This document shows, one piece after another, positions 58,250 to 64,000 of a DNA stretch of 64,000 nucleotides. The stretch spans positions 397,947-461,946 of the forward strand of contig NZ_BMUT01000004.1 in the NCBI RefSeq assembly GCF_014650335.1, read 5' to 3'. The position numbers and the translations under genes were made by a program. The notes under the pieces were generated by a model that was not told the origin of the DNA, made no database searches, and saw only the letters and a list, made by a program, of their open reading frames with translations. Origin of the DNA: Streptomyces hiroshimensis. GTDB taxonomy: Bacteria > Actinomycetota > Actinomycetes > Streptomycetales > Streptomycetaceae. The first letter of the stretch is position 1, and every line of letters starts with the position of its first letter.

Positions 58250-58872
58250 CGGTCCGTCTCCTCCGGCGCGGAGGCCGGCGCGGCGGCCGGCGTGGACGAC
58301 GGCGCCGGCGGCGGCGTCACCAGCCCGCTGCGCAGGGCCGCGGCGGACGCCCCGGCACCCCCGCCGGAGGCGTACCGCTCGCCGAGCGACTCCCGCGCGA
58401 TCTTCTCCTGCAGCTTCAGGATGCCCTGCAGCAGCGCTTCCGGCCGCGGCGGGCAGCCGGGCACGTAGACGTCGACCGGGATGATCTGGTCGACGCCCTT
58501 GGTGACCGAGTACGAGTCCCAGTACGGGCCGCCGCAGTTCGAACAGGCGCCGAAGGAGATCACGTACTTCGGCTCGGGCATCTGCTCGTAGAGCCGCTTG
58601 ACCGCGGGCGCCATCTTGTCCGTGACCGTCCCGGAGACGATCATGAGGTCGGCCTGCCGCGGCCCGGGCGCGAACGGGATGACGCCGAGCCGGATGAAGT
58701 CGTGCCGCGCCATGGACGCGGCGATGAACTCGATCGCGCAGCAGGCGAGCCCGAAGTTGAAGACCCACAGGCTGTAGCGGCGTCCCCAGTTCAGGACGAC
58801 CTTCATCGGCTCCGGGGCCAGCCTGGCCAGCGGGCCGAGACGACGGGGCTCGGGAAGGTCCACCGGTGTCAC
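58246..58872 (-). CDS. nuoB: Complex I subunit NuoB (cluster N2)
   Basis: A 208-residue subunit. The N2 ligands are visible: tandem Cys in [11 protein letters not shown], then [10 protein letters not shown] and [11 protein letters not shown] use GTG 58870-58872, which overlaps the nuoA stop as GTGA; GTG 58878 is possible. The last 40 residues are an Ala/Pro-rich tail beyond the conserved domain. It connects the iron-sulfur chain to quinone. Confidence 0.94.
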   Translation of the reverse strand: MTPVDLPEPRRLGPLARLAPEPMKVVLNWGRRYSLWVFNFGLACCAIEFIAASMARHDFIRLGVIPFAPGPRQADLMIVSGTVTDKMAPAVKRLYEQMPEPKYVISFGACSNCGGPYWDSYSVTKGVDQIIPVDVYVPGCPPRPEALLQGILKLQEKIARESLGERYASGGGAGASAAALRSGLVTPPPAPSSTPAAAPASAPEETDR

Positions 58873-59294
58873 GTCCACTCCAGGACGCCCTTCTTCCATG
58901 CGTACAACAAGCCCACGGCGAGGAAGCCGAGGAAGATGAACATCTCCACGAGCGTGGCACCGCCGAAGCCCGGCGCGGCGAACACCGTCGCCCAGGGGAA
59001 CAGGAAGATCGAGTCCACCGCGAAGATCACGTACAGGAAGGCGTAGACGTAGTAGCGGATCTGGGTGTGGGCCCAGCCCTCGCCGACGGGGTCGACGCCG
59101 CACTCGTACGTCAGCAGCTTCTCGGGCGTCGGCACCACGGGCCGCAGCAGCCGCCCGGCCCCGAAGGCCACGGCGACGAAGAGCACCCCGACGACCGCGA
59201 GCAGCCCGACCACCGAATAGCTGTGGAAGTAGTCCGCGGCCAGCGGGACAGCGGCATGGGCATCGGCACTACTGCGCACGGTCGCCTCCGGCAC
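58869..59294 (-). CDS. nuoA: Complex I membrane subunit NuoA
   Basis: A 141-residue three-helix subunit starting at GTG 59292-59294. The conserved loop [20 protein letters not shown] and the acidic helix [16 protein letters not shown] are present. It is the first gene of the operon. A promoter and dyad lie 50-80 bases upstream in the region shared with the divergent kinase gene. Confidence 0.94.
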   Translation of the reverse strand: MPEATVRSSADAHAAVPLAADYFHSYSVVGLLAVVGVLFVAVAFGAGRLLRPVVPTPEKLLTYECGVDPVGEGWAHTQIRYYVYAFLYVIFAVDSIFLFPWATVFAAPGFGGATLVEMFIFLGFLAVGLLYAWKKGVLEWT

Positions 59295-59344
59295 GTCCGC
59301 CCCTCGCTCCCTGTCCTGCGTGTTCGACGTTCTGTACGCACGGG

Positions 59345-59374
59345 AGTCTAGGCCCTGGTGGGGTTATCCCCACC
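59345..59374 (-). promoter_or_regulatory. nuoA promoter -10 and overlapping dyad
   Basis: TAGACT (59345-59350, minus strand) is a good -10. Six bases upstream lies GGTGGGG-TTAT-CCCCACC (59357-59374), a perfect 7-bp dyad that covers the spacer and part of the -35 area. A regulator bound there would directly control nuo transcription. The response regulator encoded nearby is the obvious candidate (inference). Confidence 0.6.
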
Positions 59375-59431
59375 CTTCCCCACCCACGGCCCCCATGGCG
59401 GAGGCCCGCGGGAGCCGTGCAGGCTTGGCGT

Positions 59432-60706
59432 ATGACCGCCAGCAGTGCCGCGAGAAGCACGTCGAGTACATCACATACCTCACCTTCATCTCATAGCATC
59501 GCAAACTCCTCTTTCGGGGACGAAGCCAGGGATGGAGCCGGGGACGGAGCCGCTGGCGGTGACCGGCTTCCCCCCGCCCGCTTCGCCTTCGGCGCCCGGA
59601 CGTGGAAGGAAGTCGCCCACCTCCTGCTCAACCTGCCGGAGGCGCTCGCCGGCTTCCTCTACGTGTCCCTGTGGCTCTACGCGGGCGTCCTGACGTCCCT
59701 CACGGTGATCGGCCTGCCGCTGCTCGCGGTCGGTCTGATGGGCGCCCGGGCGCTCGGCCGGCTGGAGCGCCGGCGGGCGCGGGCGCTGCTGGGCCTGCGG
59801 ATCGAGGAGCCCAGCCCGCTCTCCCGGCAGAGCCGGGGCCAAGGCTTCTTCCCCTGGCTGTGGACGACGCTGAAGGACCCCGTCGCCTGGCGCACCACCC
59901 TCTACGGCTTCATCCGGCTGCCCTGGGGCGTGCTCACCTTCGCCCTCACCCTGTGCCTGCTCCTGGTCGGCTGGCCGCTCCTCGGCTACGCCGCGCGCGG
60001 CATGACGAACCTGGACCGGGCCATGGTGCGCGGCCTGCTCAGCCCCTCCAGCGAGCTGGAGCGGCGGATCGCCGAGCTGGAGGAGGACCGCGGCGTGGTC
60101 GTCGACACCGCCGCCGCCGACCTGCGCCGCATCGAGCGCGACCTGCACGACGGCGCCCAGGCCCGCCTCGTCGCGCTCGCGATGGGGCTGGGCCTGGCCA
60201 AGGAGAAGGTCCTGGAGGACCCGGAGGCGGCGGCGCGGATGGTCGACGAGGCGCACGGCGAGGTCAAGCTCGCCCTGCAGGAGCTGCGCGACCTGGCCCG
60301 CGGCATCCACCCGGCCGTCCTCACGGACCGCGGCCTGGACGCGGCCCTGTCCTCGGTGGCGGCGCGCTGCACCGTGCCGGTGTCCGTCTCGGTCGACCTG
60401 GCCGAGCGCCCTGCCCCGGCCATCGAGGGCATCGCGTACTTCACGGTCTCCGAGCTGCTGCAGAACATCAGCAAGCACAGCCGGGCCCGGACCGCCGAGG
60501 TCGAGCTGTGGCGCAAGGACCGGCGGCTGCTGATCCAGGTGCGCGACGACGGCCGCGGCGGCGCCTCGACGGACTCGGGCAGCGGGCTGGCCGGGCTCGC
60601 GGAGCGGCTGGGCTCGGTCGACGGCCTGTTCGAGGTGGACTCGCCGCCCGGCGGCCCGACGGTCGTCACGGCGGAGCTGCCGTGGCGCGGGCGCACGGCG
60701 GGCTGA
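59432..60706 (+). CDS. Sensor histidine kinase 1 (HisKA_3 type with putative-sensor domain)
   Basis: A 424-residue kinase. Residues 60-215 form a membrane sensor with two helix pairs (FLYVSLWLYAGVLTSLTVIG; LTFALTLCLLLVGWPLLGYA), resembling the domain known as Sensor/PF13796. The phosphoacceptor is His239 in RRIERDLHDGAQARLVALA. The ATPase domain has the N box in SELLQNISKHSRARTAEV and G boxes DDGRGG and GSGLAGLAERL. The first 28 codons are full of codons rare in Streptomyces and no other start is available in frame. There is no clear ribosome-binding site, so translation may be leaderless. It is divergent from nuoA. Confidence 0.9.
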   Translation: MTASSAARSTSSTSHTSPSSHSIANSSFGDEARDGAGDGAAGGDRLPPARFAFGARTWKEVAHLLLNLPEALAGFLYVSLWLYAGVLTSLTVIGLPLLAVGLMGARALGRLERRRARALLGLRIEEPSPLSRQSRGQGFFPWLWTTLKDPVAWRTTLYGFIRLPWGVLTFALTLCLLLVGWPLLGYAARGMTNLDRAMVRGLLSPSSELERRIAELEEDRGVVVDTAAADLRRIERDLHDGAQARLVALAMGLGLAKEKVLEDPEAAARMVDEAHGEVKLALQELRDLARGIHPAVLTDRGLDAALSSVAARCTVPVSVSVDLAERPAPAIEGIAYFTVSELLQNISKHSRARTAEVELWRKDRRLLIQVRDDGRGGASTDSGSGLAGLAERLGSVDGLFEVDSPPGGPTVVTAELPWRGRTAG

Positions 60707-60757
60707 GAGCCCGTTCCTCCGGGCCGGCGCCCGTAGGCCTGCGCTCGTTCCCGCAGG

Positions 60758-60785
60758 CCGGGGGTAGGGACAGCCCCACCCCCGG
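60758..60785 (+). repeat. Dyad between the two kinase genes
   Basis: CCGGGGGT (60758-60765) and ACCCCCGG (60778-60785) form a perfect dyad with a 12-base spacer, 51 bases past the kinase 1 stop. It can be a terminator for kinase 1 or an operator for kinase 2. The C/G-run arms recall the dyad at the nuoA promoter, but the spacing differs. Confidence 0.55.
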
Positions 60786-60835
60786 AACACCTACTCCCTC
60801 CATGGTCCGCAGCCCCTCTCTCCACGAGCCTTGAC

Positions 60836-60881
60836 GTACTGAACCCGGAGTACTCAAACCGGAGTGCTGAACCCGGAGCAC
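60836..60881 (+). repeat. Three 14-base iterons upstream of kinase 2
   Basis: GTACTGAACCCGGA (60836), GTACTCAAACCGGA (60850) and GTGCTGAACCCGGA (60864) are consecutive, followed by GCACCGG. Each unit with the start of the next makes a dyad of 5-bp arms and 8-base spacer (GTACT/AGTAC, GTACT/AGTGC, GTGCT/AGCAC). The array ends 37 bases before kinase 2. Confidence 0.8.
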
Positions 60882-60918
60882 CGGACAACCACCGCGACCC
60901 AGGAGATCGGACGACGAC

Positions 60919-62259
60919 ATGGCCATGGACTACGGACGGGACTACGGACGGGCGGAGGCCCGCCGGGCCCACCGCGTGCCCGCCGTACTGCGCGCGCCCC
61001 TGGAGGGCCGCACCTGGCGCGAGTTCCTCTACCTCCTGCTCAGCCTGCCGATGGCGGTCCTCACCTTCTCGTTCGCGGTGACGATGACGACGGCCGGCGT
61101 GGCCATGCTGATCACCTTCGTGGGCGTGCCGGTGCTGGCGGCCGCGCTCGTCGGCGTACGGGCGCTGGGCGCCGTCGAGCGCGCCCGCGCCCGGAGCCTG
61201 CTGAAGCTGGAGATCAGCGAGCCCGAGCCCGTACGGGCGCCGAACGGCAAGCGCGGGCTCATGCCCTGGGTCGGGGCGCTCCTCAAGAGCGGCGTGTCCT
61301 GGCGGCACGTGCTCTACGCACTGCTGCACCTGCCGTGGGCGATCGGGGCGTTCACCGTCTCGGTCGTGATGTGGTCGGTCGGCTGGGCGCTGTTCCTCTA
61401 TCCGGCGTACTGGTGGATGTACCCGACGTGGTGGGGCCAGCCCGGCATGCAGATCGGCGCCGAACCCGGGCACGGCGCGGGCCTCTTCGTCGACAACCCC
61501 TTCGAGATCGGCGTGACCTGCGCCGCCGGCCTGGCCCTGGTGCTGGCCACCCCGTGGGTGATCCGCGGCCTCGCGTCCGTCGACCGGCTCATGGTGAGCG
61601 CCCTGCTCGGCCCCTCGCGGCTCGCGGAGCGGGTGTGGGAGCTGGAGGAGGACCGCGGCGTGGTCGTCGACACCGCCGCCGCCGACCTGCGCCGCATCGA
61701 ACGCGACCTGCACGACGGCGCCCAGGCCCGCCTCGTCGCCCTGGCCATGGACCTGGGCCTGGCCAAGGAGAAGCTGGAGGAGGACCCGGAGGCGGCCGCA
61801 CGGATGGTCGACGAGGCGCACGGCGAGGTCAAGCTCGCCCTGCAGGAGCTGCGCGACCTGGCCCGCGGCATCCACCCGGCGATCCTCACCGACCGGGGCC
61901 TCGGCCCGGCCCTGTCCGCGCTGGCGGCCCGCTGCACGGTGCCGGTCCAGGCCGAGGTGGACCTGCCGGCCCGGCCCGCGGCGGCCATCGAGGGCATCGC
62001 GTACTTCACGGTCTCCGAACTCCTGCAGAACATCAGCAAGCACAGCGGGGCCCGCAGCGCCCGTGTGGACGTGTGGCACTCGTCGGGCCGCCTGATGCTG
62101 CAGGTGTGGGACGACGGCCGCGGCGGGGCGTCCACGGCCGGGGGCTCCGGCCTGGCCGGGCTCGCGGAGCGGCTGGGCTCGGTCGACGGCCTGCTGGTGG
62201 TCGACTCTCCGGAGGGCGGGCCGACGACGGTCACCGCGGAGCTGCCCTGGCGCGGCTGA
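60919..62259 (+). CDS. Sensor histidine kinase 2, paralogue of kinase 1
   Basis: A 446-residue kinase from ATG 60919; ATG 60925 is the alternative. It has the same plan as kinase 1. The sensor region has hydrophobic pairs near residues 35-75 and 130-215, with a Trp/Tyr-rich insert YPAYWWMYPTWW not found in kinase 1. His265 lies in RIERDLHDGAQARLVALAM, and the ATPase domain has SELLQNISKHSGARSARVD and DDGRGG. The catalytic half is nearly identical to kinase 1 at DNA level. The two could heterodimerise or feed one regulator (inference). Confidence 0.9.
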   Translation: MAMDYGRDYGRAEARRAHRVPAVLRAPLEGRTWREFLYLLLSLPMAVLTFSFAVTMTTAGVAMLITFVGVPVLAAALVGVRALGAVERARARSLLKLEISEPEPVRAPNGKRGLMPWVGALLKSGVSWRHVLYALLHLPWAIGAFTVSVVMWSVGWALFLYPAYWWMYPTWWGQPGMQIGAEPGHGAGLFVDNPFEIGVTCAAGLALVLATPWVIRGLASVDRLMVSALLGPSRLAERVWELEEDRGVVVDTAAADLRRIERDLHDGAQARLVALAMDLGLAKEKLEEDPEAAARMVDEAHGEVKLALQELRDLARGIHPAILTDRGLGPALSALAARCTVPVQAEVDLPARPAAAIEGIAYFTVSELLQNISKHSGARSARVDVWHSSGRLMLQVWDDGRGGASTAGGSGLAGLAERLGSVDGLLVVDSPEGGPTTVTAELPWRG

Positions 62260-62422
62260 CCCCGCCCCACCCGCGCCCGGCCTCGCGCCCGACCCCTGCC
62301 CGGCCCGTGCCCGGCCCCCTGTCCGGCCCCGTCGTTGCAGCGGCGGGGCCGGTCCTCTGCGTGACATGCTTGGCGGGTCACAAGCTGCCGGCACGGGGGG
62401 ACCACAAGTCGTGGAGGACAGG

Positions 62423-63082
62423 GTGCGAGTCGTCATCGCCGAGGATTCGGTGCTCCTCCGGGAGGGCCTGACCCGGCTGCTGACCGACCGGGGCCACGAC
62501 GTCGTGGCGGGCGTCGGCGACGGCGAGGCGCTGATCAAGGCCATCCGGGAGCTCGCGGACGAGGGCGCCCTGCCGGACGTGGTCGTGGCGGACGTACGGA
62601 TGCCGCCCACCCATACGGACGAAGGCGTGCGCGCCGCGGTGCAGCTGCGCAAGGAGCACCCGGGCCTGGGCGTGCTGGTCCTGTCGCAGTACGTGGAGGA
62701 GCAGTACGCGACGGAGCTGCTCGCGGGCAGCAGCACGGGCGTGGGCTATCTGCTCAAGGACCGGGTGGCCGAGGTCCGCGAGTTCGTGGACGCGGTGGTG
62801 CGGGTCGCGCGCGGCGGCACCGCGCTGGACCCCGAGGTCGTCGCCCAGCTGCTGGGCCGCAGCCGGAAGCAGGACGTGCTCGCGGGGCTCACTCCGCGCG
62901 AGCGGGAGGTCCTCGGCCTGATGGCGGAGGGGCGTACGAATTCGGCCGTCGCCAAGCAGTTGGTGGTGAGCGACGGCGCCGTCGAGAAGCACGTCAGCAA
63001 CATCTTCCTGAAACTTGGGCTTTCCCCTAGTGACGGGGATCACCGGCGCGTACTGGCCGTGCTGACCTACCTCCGCTCCTGA
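62423..63082 (+). CDS. NarL/LuxR-family response regulator
   Basis: The protein is 219 residues from GTG 62423 with GGAGGACAG upstream. The receiver has acidic residues in VIAEDSVLLREG, phosphoacceptor Asp57 in VVVADVRMPP and the Lys of YLLKDRV. The C-terminal helix-turn-helix is LTPREREVLGLMAEGRTNSA followed by VSDGAVEKHVSNIFLKLGL. It lies 163 bases after kinase 2 and is the likely partner of both kinases. Targets may include nuoA and its own operon (inference). Confidence 0.92.
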   Translation: MRVVIAEDSVLLREGLTRLLTDRGHDVVAGVGDGEALIKAIRELADEGALPDVVVADVRMPPTHTDEGVRAAVQLRKEHPGLGVLVLSQYVEEQYATELLAGSSTGVGYLLKDRVAEVREFVDAVVRVARGGTALDPEVVAQLLGRSRKQDVLAGLTPREREVLGLMAEGRTNSAVAKQLVVSDGAVEKHVSNIFLKLGLSPSDGDHRRVLAVLTYLRS

Positions 63083-63110
63083 TCATCTGACGCCCCGTCA
63101 GTGAAATGCA

Positions 63111-63134
63111 GCCGCCCTGGTGAGAGGGGGCGGC
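63111..63134 (+). terminator. Hairpin after the response regulator gene
   Basis: GCCGCCC (63111-63117) pairs with GGGCGGC (63128-63134), 28 bases after the stop. It is short, with no U tract. Confidence 0.4.
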
Positions 63135-63220
63135 CGCGCGAGGACCTAGCACCAAAGACCTAGCGGGCGGGTGCGGCGCGGGCGGCGCCCAGGGGATGCC
63201 CAAACCGCCCCATACCAGGG

Positions 63221-63252
63221 CAAGCGGAAGCCGCAGACCCCGCTTCCGCTTG
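63221..63252 (+). terminator. Hairpin in the gap before the oxidoreductase gene
   Basis: CAAGCGGAAGC (63221-63231) pairs perfectly with GCTTCCGCTTG (63242-63252). It lies 105 bases before the GTG of the next gene, so it could end the two-component transcript or lie in the leader. A TACGAT about 33 bases downstream might be the -10 of the next gene. Confidence 0.5.
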
Positions 63253-63356
63253 AGATCCATCCCAGGTAGGCAGCCCTTACCCACGTACGATGGCCCGTGG
63301 GAACGCCGGTCGGGCACCACCGTGTGCGCGCCGCCGCCAGAGGGAGGTCCGAAGCA

Positions 63357-64000
63357 GTGACCAGCCAGGTCAGCAGCCCGGCCGAACAGGCCGAACCAGC
63401 CGAGCAGCCGGGCGGAGCCGCCGCCCCGCCGAGCGCGGGACAGGCGCCGTCGCCCCTCGCCGCGCAGCGCGACCCCGGCGAAGGGGCCGCCTCCTCGAAG
63501 GAGGTGCGCCGGCTGGACAGGGTGATCATCCGTTTCGCGGGTGATTCCGGGGACGGTATGCAGCTGACGGGTGACCGTTTCACGTCCGAGACCGCTTCGT
63601 TCGGCAATGACCTCTCCACTCTGCCGAACTTCCCCGCCGAGATCCGCGCCCCTGCCGGGACCCTGCCGGGTGTCTCCTCGTTCCAGCTGCACTTCGCCGA
63701 CCACGACATCCTCACCCCCGGCGACGCCCCCGACGTCCTCGTGGCCATGAACCCCGCCGCGCTGAAGGCCAACCTGGCGGATGTGCCGCGGGGCGGGGAG
63801 ATCATCGTCAACACCGACGAATTCGCCAAGCGGGCGATGGCCAAGGTCGGCTACGACACCAGCCCCCTGGACGACGGCACCCTGGATGCCTACAACGTCC
63901 ACCCCGTGCCGCTGACCACCCTGACGATCGAAGCACTCAAGGACTTCGGGCTGTCGCGGAAGGAAGCCGAGCGCAGCAAGAACATGTTCGCGCTGGGGCT
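63357..64000 (+). CDS. korA: 2-oxoacid:ferredoxin oxidoreductase alpha subunit, N-terminal fragment
   Basis: The GTG at 63357 has GGGAGGT upstream, and the frame stays open to the window end (214 codons seen). After an Ala/Pro-rich lead of about 45 residues comes the gamma-type domain: [20 protein letters not shown], then [20 protein letters not shown] and [13 protein letters not shown]. This is the gamma-alpha fused subunit of the 2-oxoglutarate or pyruvate ferredoxin oxidoreductase family, which makes acyl-CoA, CO2 and reduced ferredoxin. The beta subunit (thiamine diphosphate) should follow outside the window. Position next to the partial nuo operon and its regulators matches what I recall of S. 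coelicolor. Confidence 0.9.
   Translation, partial: MTSQVSSPAEQAEPAEQPGGAAAPPSAGQAPSPLAAQRDPGEGAASSKEVRRLDRVIIRFAGDSGDGMQLTGDRFTSETASFGNDLSTLPNFPAEIRAPAGTLPGVSSFQLHFADHDILTPGDAPDVLVAMNPAALKANLADVPRGGEIIVNTDEFAKRAMAKVGYDTSPLDDGTLDAYNVHPVPLTTLTIEALKDFGLSRKEAERSKNMFALG

Noticed and set aside
58250..58960. Upstream extension of the nuoC frame
   Set aside because: It overlaps nuoB in another frame; the ATGA overlap at 58246-58249 fits the coupling seen at other operon junctions.

Overview
The window is very GC-rich and carries the Streptomyces (high-GC Actinobacteria) arrangement of ribosomal, transcription and energy genes. It has an S10/spc/alpha-type ribosomal cluster, the str operon (rpsL-rpsG-fusA-tuf), rpoBC, rplJL, rplKA and secE-nusG. 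These are followed by a redox region with a partial complex I operon. GTG and TTG starts are common, Shine-Dalgarno sequences are strong, and neighbouring genes often overlap by 1 or 4 bases. The order matches my recollection of the Streptomyces coelicolor SCO46xx-SCO47xx region, read in the opposite direction.

Layout. Bases 1-14094 (minus strand) hold rpsJ-rplC-rplD-rplW-rplB-rpsS-rplV-rpsC-rplP-rpmC-rpsQ, rplN-rplX-rplE-rpsN-rpsH-rplF-rplR-rpsE-rpmD-rplO, secY-adk-map, then infA-rpmJ-rpsM-rpsK (cut by the window edge). A single plus-strand gene, a predicted lipoprotein with a PIG-L/LmbE domain and a propeller-like C-terminus, separates rpsJ from tuf. Bases 16957-35281 (minus) hold tuf-fusA-rpsG-rpsL, rpoC-rpoB, rplL-rplJ, a lipoprotein, rplA-rplK, nusG-secE and tRNA-Trp.

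Bases 35500-48430 are mixed housekeeping and accessory DNA. They include an aspartate-type aminotransferase, adenosine deaminase, MurB, a repeat-rich gap, a TetR/MFS pair with twin operators, a HadA/HadB-like MaoC pair, rpmG and three tRNAs (Met, Thr, Tyr). They also include an amidohydrolase-fold protein that has lost most catalytic residues, an NAD(P)-binding protein, a YajQ-family protein, a SnoaL-like protein behind a MerR-type promoter, a YccF-type membrane protein and HtpX.

Bases 48783-59294 (minus) are one translationally coupled operon, nuoA-B-C-H-I-J-K-L-M-N. It encodes the whole membrane arm and the B/C/I connecting subunits of complex I but lacks nuoD, E, F and G. Its NuoC carries about 370 extra residues made of two families of in-frame tandem repeats. 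Divergent from it are two paralogous sensor histidine kinases, a NarL-type response regulator and the start of a 2-oxoacid:ferredoxin oxidoreductase alpha subunit.

The best candidate for a little-described system is this redox block: a complex I-like enzyme without an NADH module, two near-duplicate sensors, dyad and iteron sites in their control regions, and an adjacent ferredoxin-reducing enzyme. Inferences about electron donors and regulation are marked as such. No database search was possible.
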